Part shown: positions 47,558 to 57,676 of the stretch, piece by piece
How positions within the stretch are numbered: position 1 is the stretch's first letter
Layout: each line of letters starts with the position of its first letter
DNA from: Paulinella micropora
Lineage: Eukaryota; Cercozoa; Imbricatea; Euglyphida; Paulinellidae
Length of the DNA stretch: 64,000 bases
Direction: 5' to 3'
NCBI GenBank assembly: GCA_019918135.1
Contig: WBZZ01004819.1
Span: 79,501 to 143,500, forward strand
Notes under the pieces: generated by a model
Told to the model about the DNA's origin: nothing
The model's database searches: none
Seen by the model: the letters and a program-made list of their open reading frames with translations, nothing else
Made by a program: the position numbers and the translations under genes

Positions 47558-49194
47558 ATGCGGGCTTCTGCCGCTGCGACCAGTAGTAGCCAGGGTGGGC
47601 CGCCCCCGGCGGCGTGGGCCGCGGTCCGGGACTACCTGGGCTGGGCGGGGCTGCCGGCCCTGGCCGCGACGTGCCCGGCCCGGCACGCCCAACTGGTTCT
47701 GGGCTGGCCCGGCAGCAGCTGGGCGCGCTTCAGCTGCCCGGCGCTGCGCCTCGTGACCGCGGCCGAGGGCGCGCGGTTCCTGGCCGTCGTCGGCGACGCC
47801 TGGGCCCCGCCCGGCTCGACGTGCCGCTGGTGCTGCTCGGGGCCGAGGGTTTGGCGGCGCTGCAGACACGGCAGTTCGTGGGGCTCACGGTGCAGCGGCT
47901 GGAGCTAGCGGAGCCCACGGACGCGACCCTCGCGAGCGCCGTCCGGACTTTCCCCGGCACGCGGCACCTGAGGCTGGCCAAGTGCCCCAGTGACCAGGGG
48001 CAAGCATTCCTAGACCAGCTGCGCGACAACACCGGCGTCACGGGCGGCGGGCTGGCGGTCCTAGCCGGGCTGCGCGACCTGCGGGGGCTGGAGCTCTTTG
48101 GTAGCGGGCCCCTGAGCGGTCCCCGGAGCGGTCCCCCGCTGCTCTGGCCGCGGGGCCTTGAATCGTTGCGGCTCGAGCACTGCAACGCCCTCGACTCCAA
48201 GGAAGTGCAGCAGCTGCAACAGCTGCCCGGCCTGCGGGACCTGTACATCGGCCGCTGCGGCCTGACGACTCCCAGCCTGCAGCACTTGTCCGAACTGCGC
48301 AGGCTGCGGGCGCTGCACCTGCACGGTTCCACTGCTCTCATCGACGCGGAGCTCACGCCGCTACTAGCAAAGCTGCCAGGCTTAGAGGAGCTTAGCCTCC
48401 TCCGTTGCCCGGAGCTTACCGAAAACGCGATCCCGGCTCTGGCCCCGCTGACCGGCCTGCGGAAGCTCGACCTTTCCGGTAGTTCCTGGCTCACCGACGA
48501 CGGCCTGCAGGACCTGTACGACATGGTGGACTCGGAGGGCCGGTGGAGCCTGCAGTCCCTGCAGAAACTAGTCTTGGCAGGCTGCTATCAGCTGACGGGT
48601 GCAGGTTTGGTCCCCCCGAGAGAGCTGCCTGCTTTGACGCACCTCGACCTGAGCTCATGTCCTCGTCTGACCGCTGAGGGGTTCCAGCGGTTCTTGCAGA
48701 AGGTGCCTAGGCTGGAGGAGCTCAAGCTCAGAGGCTGCACACGGCTTACTAGCGAAGCGCTGGTACACGTAGTGGCTTCGCCGACGTTGCGCAGCCTGGA
48801 CGTGGACTTCTGTCGCAGCCTTATCAACGTGGGGCTGGCTCTGTTACCGCCCGGCCTAGAAAGGCTAGACCTTAGTGGCTCCAAGCGGCTCACGGACGAG
48901 GGCTTGGAGCTTTTGGCTTGGAGATCGCCAGGGTTGCGAGAGCTCAACCTGAGCAGCTGTGTCTGCCTCACCCGAGAGGGGCTCGGGCACTTGCAACGGC
49001 TGCCACGGCTGGCGCAGCTCGACCTGAGCGACTGCGGCTGGCTCACGGACCAGGGGCTAGACCAGCTGCGCGAGTTGCGCGGACTGCAACGCGTCCGGCT
49101 GACAGGCTGCCGGGGGCTCACGCCCGGGGCGGTGGCCGGACTGCTGCGCGCGCGCCCGGCCCTCCAGGTGGAAACCCTCCTGTGGGTGCAGTGA
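47558..49194 (+). CDS. F-box-like/LRR protein A, one frameshift
   Basis: ATG 47558. N-terminal module shared by the whole array: GGPPPAAWAAVRDYLGWAGL then PALAATCPARHAQLVLGW, F-box-like helices, followed by FSCPALRLVTAAEGARFLAV. A shift near 47808 (CCCCGCCCGG) leads to the frame with RLDVPLVLLGAEGLAALQ and about 14 LRRs of the cysteine-containing type (LxxLxxLDLSxCxxLTDxGL), ending ITPGAVAGLLRARPALQVE-like. About 545 residues. It is the most diverged array member (extra TGGGLAVLAG and GPRSG insertions). Probably a substrate adaptor of a host SCF-type ligase. Confidence 0.65.
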
Positions 49195-49777
49195 ACGGCG
49201 GCGTCGCCAGCCGCGCCCCCCTCCTCCTTGTCCTTTCTCTCCTCGGCCGGGCGGCGGGGCGCGGCCAGCCGGTACCACCTGCGCGGTCCGGACTCGGACG
49301 ACGAAGAAAGAAACCGTCTGGGAGGGTCTCTGGCCCAGCCCTCAGCCCTGGCCGGCGCTTGCCCCCCCTCCTGCTCCAGCCTGGCCGCTCGGGGGGGAGG
49401 AGAAAAGCCCGCGCCCCCCGCCTCGTCTTCCTCCTCCTGTCTCTCTTCCTCTTCTTCTTCTGCCCTCTTCTTTCTCTTTTGCTTCCTGTTCTCTCTCCCT
49501 TCTTCCCCGCGCGCAGCCCGCGTGCGCCTAACCACTCTGGCCTGTGGCCGAGGAGACTACTAGTAAAAGCGCACACGCTCTCTCTCTCTCTCTTGCTCTC
49601 CCGCGGTATCCATCTGCTCTTTCTGACTGGGCGGCCCGGCTCGACGGGTCCCAGCGCGCGGCGGAGCGAGCGCTCGCCAGGCACCGCAACCGGACCGGCA
49701 GAGGTGGAGCAGAGTCAACCCCGTGTGCCGCCGCCGTCGCCGAAGGGGGGATGCTTGGCTAGTCCTACGCAAAGACC
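49195..49777. other. Spacer between LRR genes A and B
   Basis: Contains pyrimidine-rich tracts (TCCTCCTCCTGTCTCTCTTC near 49425, CTCTCTCTCTCTC near 49580), and ACTACTAGTAAAAGCG at about 49556, which resembles the TTAGTAAAAAGG motif before later array genes but lies about 210 bp from the next ATG. A 111-residue frame here is low complexity and not called. Confidence 0.4.
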
Positions 49778-51444
49778 ATGCAAGCCGCGGAGGCCGCGGG
49801 CCAGGGCGGGCCGCCCCCGGCGGCGTGGGCCGCGCTCAGGGACAGCCTGGGCTGGGCGGGGCTGCCGAGCCTGGCCGCCACGTACCCGGAGTGGCGCGGG
49901 CTGCTGCTCCGGCCAAGCACCTGGACACGCTTCCGCTGCCCGGCGCTGCGCCTCGTCACCGCGGCAGACGGCGCACGGTTTCTGGCCGTAGCAGGCAACG
50001 CCTGGGCCACCGCCCGACTGGACGTGCCGTCGCTGCGGCTGGGGGCGGAGGGGCTGGCGGCCCTGCAGGGCCGCCAGTTTGTGGGCCTCACGGTACAGGG
50101 GTTGGAGCTAGAGCGCGCCACCGACGCGACCCTTGAGAGCACGGCCCGGGCCTTCCCCGGCACCCAGCAGATCCGGCTTGGCAATAGCGACCAAGTCACC
50201 GACGACGGGTTGGCGAACCTAGCCCGGCTGCTGCGCGACCTGCGGAGGCTAGAGCTAGTCTGCTGCGGGCCTCTGACTGGCGCCACTCTGTCCCAGCTAG
50301 GGGACTTCCGGTACCCGGAGATTGACACGCCCAGACTCGACGACCGCGAAGCGCAGCAGCTGACCAAGCTGCACGGCCTGCAGCACCTCTGCCTCAGATC
50401 CTGCAAGAGCCTGACTAATCTCGGGTTCCGGAGCCTGGGGCGGCTGGCCGGCCTGCGGGTGCTGCGCATCGAAGGTTGCGATGGTCTGACCAACGAGGTG
50501 CTGCTGCAGGTGCTACGGGGGCTGCACTGCCTAGAGAAGCTCAGCCTCCACAGTTGCAGGAGGCTCACTGATGCAGTGATCTCGGGCCTGGGCGAGAGCC
50601 CGGCCAAGTGCCTGCTGGAGCTGAACCTCTCCTACTGTGATTGGCTGACTGACGACGGGCTGAGAGACCTGCGGGGACTACGGGACCTGCAGGGCCTGAA
50701 CCTGCAGTTCTGCTCGAGGTTCTCTGACGCCGGGCTGCTGCACTTGCAGTACCTCCACCACTTGCGGTGGCTGAACCTCGCGGGGTGTGCCACCCTGACC
50801 AGCCAGGGTTAGCACACCTACAACAACTGCAGGCCTTGCGGCAGCTCTATCTCGGCCTGTGCTCTGGATTGGCTAACGAGGGGCTAGCGCAGCTGCCGCC
50901 AGGCCTGGAGGAGCTCAACCTTGGATTCAACCGCTGGCTGACTGACGCCGGGCTGGAACACCTACGGGTTTGGACCGGGCTGCGACGGCTTGATCTCAGC
51001 GGTTGTTCCAGGCTCACGAACGAGGGTCTGTCGAAGCTGCCGCGCTGCCTAGAGGAGCTCGACCTGCGCGGCTGCAGTTGGCTCCACAACGAGGGTCTGA
51101 GCAGCCTGACGCACTTGACGAATTTGCGACAGCTCAAGCTCAGCGGGTACGACCAACTCAACGACGACGGGCTGGCGTACTTGGGCAAACTACCGCTACG
51201 ATGGCTCTGTCTCCGTTACCGCCGCGGGCTCACGACGGCGGGGCTGGAGAACCTGCCGCCCGGCCTGGAGCAGCTGGACCTTAGCCGCTCCGGCTGGCTC
51301 ACGGACGAGGGGCTGCGGCAGCTGCACACCAAGCAAGGGCTGCAGCGCCTCGGGCTGGAAGGGTGCGAAGGGATCACGCGCGGCGCGGTGGACGAGCTGT
51401 TGCGCGCGCGGCCCGCCCTCCAGGTAGAGGGCTGGCGGCCCTAG
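49778..51444 (+). CDS. F-box-like/LRR protein B, one frameshift
   Basis: ATG 49778 (MQAAEAAGQGGPPPAAWAAL). F-box-like helices (LGWAGLPSLAATYPEWRGLL), then RFRCPALRLVTAADGARFLA and about 16 LRRs. The frame ends at TAG 50810-50812 where GGTTAGCACACC should read GGGTTAGCACACC; adding one G restores LAHLQQLQALRQLYLGLCSG and the remaining repeats to the stop at 51442-51444. The end ITRGAVDELLRARPALQVEG is shared with genes C to E. It is similar to C throughout, so a recent duplication. Confidence 0.7.
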
Positions 51445-51748
51445 CACGGGTACAGGGAGGCGAGGGCCTACAAGTAGGGGGGACTCTCCTCTCCTTCGGC
51501 GGTGGCCGCACCCGGCCGCCCCCCCCCTCTTCACCGGCCCTCGTCCGCGCGGGCTTTTGGGCCTGGCGCGACCAACCGGCGGACACGACACCACCCCTAG
51601 CTACAGCGGGGGACGCCCTGGTACAGCCGCCGGGTGAGGAGGGGACACATCCTCCCTTCTTCTTTCTCCCTCCTTACCTTACGCCGCGCACGCGCACGCG
51701 CCAGAGTGGGCGGGGCAGCACGGGGCGGAAGAAGAAGACGGGAGCGAG

Positions 51749-51880
51749 GAGGGGCTAGACCAGCTGCTCGGGCTGCCCCGACTGCGGCGCCTCTGGCTGG
51801 AGGGCTGCAGGCGGATCACGCGCGGGGGGTAGCCAGGCTGTTGCGCGCGCGCCGAGGTCGAAGACTTTCCCTAGGCTGCC
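51749..51880 (+). pseudogene. LRR gene remnant (C-terminal piece only)
   Basis: GGGGCTAGACCAGCTGCTCG followed by GGCTGCCCCGACTGCGGCGC matches the last repeat of gene D (55472-55560), and the sequence continues to the GATCACGCGCGG...TTGCGCGCGCG end signature. The ending is scrambled after GCGCGCG. It is a relic of a deleted array member. Confidence 0.7.
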
Positions 51881-52054
51881 GGGCTGCCACTGGTGGGACA
51901 GCGACTGCCAGGTGCACGGGGGGGGAAGGGACACGTTCCCCTTCTTCTTTCCCCTCCCCACCCTACGCCGCGAATGCGTACACGCCAGAGTGGGTAAGGG
52001 CAGCACGGGGCGAAAGAAGAAGAGGGAGGCAAGGGGGGCCGCCGTCGGAGTGTC

Positions 52055-52074
52055 TTGAGTAAATAAAAAAGCTG
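52055..52074 (+). promoter_or_regulatory. AT-rich pre-ATG motif, gene C
   Basis: TTGAGTAAATAAAAAAGCTG directly abuts the ATG at 52075. A similar TTAGTTAGTAAAAAGGTG lies at the same place before genes D and E, so it is probably a core promoter with a very short leader. Confidence 0.55.
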
Positions 52075-53745
52075 ATGCCGCTAGCCACAAGCGCCACGGA
52101 CCAGGGCGGCCCGCCCCCGGCGGCGTGGGCCGCGCTCAGGGACAGCCTGGGCTGGACGGGGCTGCCGGGCCTGGCCGCCACGTGCCCGGAGTGGCGCGGG
52201 CTGCTGCTCCGGCCCAGCACTTGGACACGCTTCCGCTGCCCGGCGCTGCGCCTCGTCACCGCGGCAGACGCCGCCCTGTTTCTGGCCGTAGCCGGCGACG
52301 CCTGGGCCACCGCCCGGCTCGACGTGCCCCTGCTGGTGCTCGAGGCGGGCGGGCTGGCGGCCCTGCAGGGCCGCCGGTTCCCGGGCCTCACGGTGCAGAG
52401 GTTGGAACTAGAGGGCGCCACCGACGCGGCCCTCGAGAGCGCGACCCGGGCCTTTCCTGGGACCCAGCAGATCCGGCTTAGCGACAGCGACCAAGTCACC
52501 GACCACGGGTTGGCGTGCCTAGCCCGGCTGCGCGACCTGCGGAAGCTGGAGCTCATCGCATGCGGGCCGCTGACTGGCGCCACTTTGTCCCGGCTACGGG
52601 GCCTCCGGTACCTGGAAGTTGACACGACCAGGCTCTACGACCACGGGCTGCAGCAGCTGACCGAGCTGCCCGGCCTGCAGCACCTCAGCCTCAAATTCTG
52701 CGCCGGCCTGACCGTGCGTGGGTTTAAGGGCCTGGGGCAGAAGCTGGCTGGCCTGCGGGTACTGCGCCTCGAGGGGGACGATCTGACCGATGAGGTGCTG
52801 CTACAGGGGCTGCAGGGGCTGCACGGCCTCGAGAAGCTCAGCCTCCGCAGTTGCCAGAGGCTCACCTCCGCCGTGCTCCTGGGCCTGCGGCAGCTTGCCG
52901 GCCTGCGGCAGCTGGACCTCGCGCACTGTGCTTGGCTGACCGACGCCGGGCTGGCTAGCCTCATGCAGGGGCTGCCGGACCTGCAGGGTCTGGGCTTGAA
53001 GTTCTGTTCGGGGTTCTCGGCCGCCGGGCTGTGGCACCTGGGGGCCCTCCGCCGCTTGCGACGGCTGAACCTCGCGGGTTGTTCCAACCTGCAAAGCCCG
53101 TGGCTAAGACACCTGCCAACGCTGCCGTCCTTGCGGCAGCTCGATCTCAGCCAGTGCTCCGGCTTGACAGACGGGGAGCTAGAGCAGCTGCCTAACCTAG
53201 AGGAGCTCAGGCTTGGCTTCAGCGGTTGGCTGACCGGCGCCGGGCTGGCGCGCTTGCAGCCGCTGCAGAGGTTGCGACGACTTGATCTCAGTGGCTGTGC
53301 CGGACTCTCCGATCAGGATCTGTCGAAGCTGCCGCGCGGCCTGGAGGAGCTCGACCTGTGTGACTGCCGCCTGCTCCAGGACGAGGGGCTGGCGTGCCTG
53401 CGGGCGTTGCAGCAGCTTCGGCAGCTCAGGCTCAACGGACACAACCAATTCACCGACCGCGGACTGGCATACTTGAGACAACTACGGGGGCTGCGGCGGC
53501 TCTTGCTCAGCCAGCGCCGCGGGCTCACCGAACAGGGTCTGTCGAAGCTGCCGGCCGGGCTGGAGCAACTGGACCTTAGCTACTCCGGCTGGCTCACGGA
53601 CAAGGGGCTGCGGAAACTGTGCACCAAACACGGGCTGCAACGCCTCGGGCTGACCGGGTGCAATGAGATCACGCGCGGAGCGGTACAAGAGCTGTTGCGC
53701 GCGCGGCCGGCCCTCCAAGTAGAGGGCTGGTGGCCCGAAGAATAG
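52075..53745 (+). CDS. F-box-like/LRR protein C, intact
   Basis: 556 residues, the only unbroken member of the array. N-terminus GGPPPAAWAALRDSLGWTGL, PGLAATCPEWRGLLLRPSTW (F-box-like), then RFRCPALRLVTAADAALFLA. About 17 LRRs run from about residue 120 to 540, most with the LDLSxCxxLTDxGLxxL signature of cysteine-containing F-box/AMN1 repeats (for example LRQLDLSQCSGLTDGELEQL). It ends ITRGAVQELLRARPALQVEG WWPEE. The AT-rich motif at 52055-52074 precedes the start. The molecular role as ubiquitin-ligase adaptor is inferred from architecture; the target is unknown. It serves as the template for recognising shifts in A, B, D and E. Confidence 0.8.
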   Translation: MPLATSATDQGGPPPAAWAALRDSLGWTGLPGLAATCPEWRGLLLRPSTWTRFRCPALRLVTAADAALFLAVAGDAWATARLDVPLLVLEAGGLAALQGRRFPGLTVQRLELEGATDAALESATRAFPGTQQIRLSDSDQVTDHGLACLARLRDLRKLELIACGPLTGATLSRLRGLRYLEVDTTRLYDHGLQQLTELPGLQHLSLKFCAGLTVRGFKGLGQKLAGLRVLRLEGDDLTDEVLLQGLQGLHGLEKLSLRSCQRLTSAVLLGLRQLAGLRQLDLAHCAWLTDAGLASLMQGLPDLQGLGLKFCSGFSAAGLWHLGALRRLRRLNLAGCSNLQSPWLRHLPTLPSLRQLDLSQCSGLTDGELEQLPNLEELRLGFSGWLTGAGLARLQPLQRLRRLDLSGCAGLSDQDLSKLPRGLEELDLCDCRLLQDEGLACLRALQQLRQLRLNGHNQFTDRGLAYLRQLRGLRRLLLSQRRGLTEQGLSKLPAGLEQLDLSYSGWLTDKGLRKLCTKHGLQRLGLTGCNEITRGAVQELLRARPALQVEGWWPEE

Positions 53746-53990
53746 GTACAGGGAGGAGGAGGGCCCTGCGAGCAGGAGGGGGGGGAGACTCTCTTCTACC
53801 GCGGTAGCTGCACCCAGCCGCCCCCCCCCCCGCGGGCCCTCGTCCGCGCGTGCCTCTTGCCCTGGCGCGACCAACCGGCGGGCACGACACCACCCCCTGG
53901 CTACCGGGGGGGGGGGACGCCCTGGCACAGCCCCGGGGAGGGGAGAGAGGGGGGAAGGGGGAGAGAGAGGAGAGAAAGGCGTGGGCGGGG
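53746..53990. repeat. Array spacer, copy 1
   Basis: Nearly identical to 55611-55851: GGTACAGGGAGGAGGAGGGC, the GGCGCGACCAACCGGCGG segment, GACGCCCTGGCACAGCCCCG and AGCGTGGGCGGGG-type ends. It shows that gene plus spacer duplicated as a unit. Confidence 0.8.
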
Positions 53991-54009
53991 CTTAGTTAGT
54001 AAAAAGGTG
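53991..54009 (+). promoter_or_regulatory. AT-rich pre-ATG motif, gene D
   Basis: CTTAGTTAGTAAAAAGGTG ends directly at the ATG at 54010 and is identical before gene E. Confidence 0.6.
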
Positions 54010-55610
54010 ATGCAGCTAGCCGTGTACGCCACAGGCAGGAGCGGGCCGCCCCCGGCGGCGTGGGCCACGGTCAGGGACAGCCTGGGCTGGGCGGGGCTGC
54101 CGGCCCTGGCCGCGACGTGCCCAGAGTGGCGCGGGCTGCTGCTCCGGCCTAGCCAATGGGCACGCTTTCTCTGCCCAGTGTTGCACCTCGTCACCGCGGA
54201 GGAGGCCAGGCAATTTCTGGTTGTAGCCGGCGACGCCTGGGCCACCGCCCGGCTGGACGTGCCCCGGCTGCTGCTAGGGGCGGACGGGCTGGCGGCCCTG
54301 CAGGGCCGCCGGTTCCCGGGCCTCGCGGTACAGAGGCTGGAGCTAGAGGGGGCCACCGACGCGACGCTACAGAGCGCGGCCGGGGCCTTTCCCGGCACGC
54401 GGCACCTGAAGCTTGACTGTGGCGCCGGCGTCACAAGCAGCGGGCTGGCGCCTTTAGCCCAGCTGCGCGACCTCCGCGGGCTGGAGCTGATGGACTGTGA
54501 GTCTCTGAACGAGGCCAGCCTGTCCCGGTTGCGGGGCCTCGAATATCTGCGGCTTTCGCGCTGCACCGGCTTCACCGCCAGCGTAGTGAGGCAGCTGCAA
54601 CAGCTGCCGAACCTGCGGGAGCTCTACCTCGGCTTCTGCGACCTGATCGCCCCCGTGTTCCAGGGCCTGCGCGAGCTGTGCGGGCTGCGGGCGCTGCACC
54701 TGGTGGATTGCTATGCGCTGCACGACGCGGAGCTCAAGGGGCTACTAGGGGGGCTGCGGGCCCTGGAAGAGCTCAGCCTCATCCGTTGCAAGCGACTCAC
54801 CGCCGTCGCGATCCCGCTCGTGGGCAGGCTGGGCGCCCTGCGGCGGCTGAACCTCTCGGATAACCTCTGGCTGGCCAGCGACGAGTTGCGCGGCCTGGAG
54901 CGACTGCAGCGCCTGCAGAGCCTGGACCTGTCCTTCTGCTTTTTGCTGTCCGACGTAGGGCTTGGGCACGTAGCAGCCCTAGGGACCTTGCAGCGACTGA
55001 ACGTCGGGTGGTGTCAAAACCTGGGCGACGCCGGGTTAAGAAACTTGCGAGAGCTGCAGGCCCTGCGGCAGCTCGATGTCAGCCAATGCCTCCTGCTCAC
55101 CGACGAGGTGCTACCACAGCTGTGCAACCTGGAGGAACTCCGGCTAGACTGTTGTCCCGGGGTGACCGGCGCCGGGCTGGCACACCTGCGGCAGTCGGAG
55201 ACGCTGCGGCGGCTTGATCTCAGGGGGTTCACCAAACTTACCAACCACGACTTGTTGTTGCTGCCTGCCGGGCTGGAGGAGCTCGAACTCCGCGACTCTC
55301 GCTGGCTGGAGAACGAAGGGCTGGCGTGCTTGGTGCAGTGCGCGCGGGGGCTGCGGCGCCTCGGGCTCAGCGAGTGTGAGGGCCTCACTGATGACGGGCT
55401 GTCTCACTTGCAGCGTCTGCCGGAGCTGACCCAGCTAGACCTCAGCCGCAACGACTCGTTCACGGACCAGGGGCTAGACCAGCTGCTCGGGCTGTCCCGA
55501 CTGCGGCGCCTCTGGCTGGAGGGCTGCGGAGGATCACGCGAGAGGGGGTAGCCAAGCTGTTGCGCGCGCGGCCGGCCCTCCAAGTAGAGGGCTGGTGGCC
55601 CGAAGAATAG
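54010..55610 (+). CDS. F-box-like/LRR protein D, late frameshift
   Basis: ATG 54010 (MQLAVYATGRSGPPPAAWAT) right after the AT-rich motif. F-box-like N-terminus (LGWAGLPALAATCPEWRGLL), FLCPVLHLVTAEEARQFLVV, then about 16 LRRs (for example LRQLDVSQCLLLTDEVLPQL). The frame ends early at 55549-55551 because GGCTGCGGAGGATCACGCGA has lost bases relative to GGCTGCAGGCGGATCACGCG in the remnant at 51.8 kb; corrected, it would end with LLRARPALQVEGWWPEE at 55610. N-terminal 130 residues almost identical to gene E, so D and E are the youngest duplicates. Confidence 0.7.
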
Positions 55611-55851
55611 GTACAGGGAGGAGGAGGGCCCTACGAGTAGAGGAGGGGGGAGACTCTCTTCTGCCGCGGTAGCTGCACCCAGCCGGCCTCTCCTTCCCAC
55701 CCCCCATGGGCCCTCGTCCGCGCGTGCCTCTTGCCCTGGCGCGACCAACCGGCGGACACGACATCACCCCCTGGCTACCGCGGGGGGGACGCCCTGGCAC
55801 AGCCCCGGGGAGGGGAGAGAGGGGGAGAGAGAGAGAGCAGCGTGGGCGGGG
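55611..55851. repeat. Array spacer, copy 2
   Basis: Second copy of the spacer at 53746-53990, with different C/G run lengths and CCCCCCATGGGCCC in place of the C run. Confidence 0.8.
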
Positions 55852-55870
55852 CTTAGTTAGTAAAAAGGTG
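55852..55870 (+). promoter_or_regulatory. AT-rich pre-ATG motif, gene E
   Basis: CTTAGTTAGTAAAAAGGTG ends directly at the ATG at 55871, as in gene D. Confidence 0.6.
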
Positions 55871-57387
55871 ATGCAGCTAGCCGTGGACACCACAGGCAGG
55901 AGCGGGCCGCCCCCGGCGGCGTGGGCCACGGTCAGGGACAGCCTGGGCTGGACGGGGCTGCTGGCCCTGGCCGCGACGTGTCCAGAGTGGCGCGGGCTGC
56001 TGCTCTGGCCTAGCCAACGGGCACGCTTTCTCTGCCCGGTGTTGCACCTCGTCACCGCGGAGGAGGCCAGGCAATTTCTGGTTGTAGCCGGCGACGCCTG
56101 GGCCACCGCCCGGCTGGACGTGCCCCGGCTGCTGCTAGGGGCGGACGGGCTGGCGGCCCTGCAGGGCCGCCGGTTCCCGGGCCTCGCGGTACAGAGGCTG
56201 GAGCTAGAGGGGGCCACCGACGCGATGCTACAGAGCGCGGCAAGGGCTTTTCCTGGCACCCAGCATATCCGGCTTGGCGACAGCCGGCAAGTCACCGACC
56301 AAGGGCTGGCGTGCCTAGCCCAGCTGGCCGGCCTGTGGAGGCTGGAGCTCGACGGCTGTGGTTCTCTTACCGGCGCCTCCTTGTCCCAGCTACGGGGCCT
56401 CCGGTACCTGGAGGTCAAAAGTTGCCACGGGTTTGCCGACGGCGCGCTGGCGCAGTTGCCAGAGTTGACCGGCCTGCGGCACCTGCATGTCAGCTTCTGC
56501 AGCCAACTGACTATGTCCGGTCTAAAAAGTAGTCTGGAAAAGCTGGTCGGCCTGCAGGGGTTGCACCTCACTGGTTGGCACGCCCTGACTGACGAGCTGG
56601 GGGACCTACTACTTCAGCTGCGCGACAGCCTACAGGAGCTCAGCCTCCGGAATTGCGGAATGCTCACCGAAGCGGCGATCATGGGCGGTTTTTTACACCA
56701 GCTGAAGAAGCTGGACCTCTCCGGTAATCCTTGGCTGACCGACCAGGGGTTGGCCGACCTGATGCAGGGGCTGAGAAAATTGCAGGGCCTGACCCTGCAA
56801 TTAAGCCCGTCGCTCTCCGACGAAGGGCTGCGGTGCTTGCAGGCCCACCAAGCCCTGCGGCAGCTCGATCTCAGGCAGTGCTTCAGGTTCAGCAACGAGG
56901 GGCTAAGGCAGCTGCCGCGCGGCCTGGAGGAGCTCTCGCTCGTAGAATGCGATTGGCTGACTGGCACCGGGCTGGCACACTTGCCGCAGTTGAAGGCGTT
57001 GCGACGACTTGAGCTCCGCGCCTGTGTCGGGCTCAAGGACCAGGATCTGGGGGGCTGCCGAGCGGCCTGGAGGACCTCGACCTCAGCGGCTGCCCCTGGC
57101 TCGCGGAGACGGGGTTGGTGTGCTTGGCGCGCTTGAAGGGTTTGCGGCAGCTCAAGCTCGGCGGGTGCGACAAACTCACCGACGACGGGCTACAGAAGCT
57201 CCCGCTCGGGCTGGAGCAGCTCGACCTTAGCTACTCCGGCTGGCTCACGGACGAGGGGCTGCGGTGGCTGCGCGCCAGACACGGGCTGCAGCGCCTCGGG
57301 TTGGCCGGGTGCGAGGGGGTTACGCGCGGAGCGGTACAAGAGCTGTTGCGCGCACGGCCGGCCTTACAAGTAGAGGGACTCTCTTAG
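55871..57387 (+). CDS. F-box-like/LRR protein E, one frameshift
   Basis: ATG 55871 (MQLAVDTTGRSGPPPAAWAT). F-box-like N-terminus almost the same as gene D, then about 15 LRRs. A G6 run at 57047-57052 should be G7; the loss sends the frame out of phase (stop at 57136), while the +1 frame continues GLEDLDLSGCPWLAETGL to the shared end TRGAVQELLRARPALQVEG and a stop at 57385-57387. It ends LS instead of WWPEE. Last complete member of the array. Confidence 0.7.
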
Positions 57388-57676
57388 GCGGGGGGGGGCT
57401 GCACCAAGCCGCCGCCGTCCTTTCCCTCCTCCCTCCTGGGCCTGAGCCCCGGCCTCGCTCGTGCGGGGCTTTGGCCGCGCCAGCGGCCAACCGGCGGACA
57501 GGACACTATCCCTACCAACCGCGGGGGGAGGGAGAAGAAAGGAGAGAAAGAGCAGCCGGCGGGGTTTATTTAGTAAAAAGGCAACGCCAAAGACTGCGCA
57601 GCGCTCACGCTACTGCCGAATCGCCCCCACCACTCGTGTCCTTGGCAGCATCGTACGCCTTATTGAAGCTCCAAAC
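57388..57676. other. Spacer after the LRR array
   Basis: Starts like the other array spacers (CCAACCGGCGGACAGGACAC) and includes the orphan motif TTTATTTAGTAAAAAGG (57565-57581), but the following sequence is not an LRR gene. No gene supported. Confidence 0.5.
57565..57581 (+). promoter_or_regulatory. Orphan copy of the array promoter motif
   Basis: TTTATTTAGTAAAAAGG matches the motif that abuts the ATG of genes D and E, but the downstream GCAACGCCAAAGAC has no ATG or F-box-like frame. Probably the remains of a lost array member or of recombination at the array edge. Confidence 0.5.

Larger units (their letters stand above)
51445..52074. other. Array spacer with LRR remnant and promoter motif
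   Basis: A GC-rich spacer homologous in part to the other array spacers. It contains a truncated LRR C-terminal remnant (51749-51880), GGGCAGCACGGGGCGGAAGA repeated near 51710 and 51990, and an AT-rich motif immediately before gene C. Confidence 0.5.
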
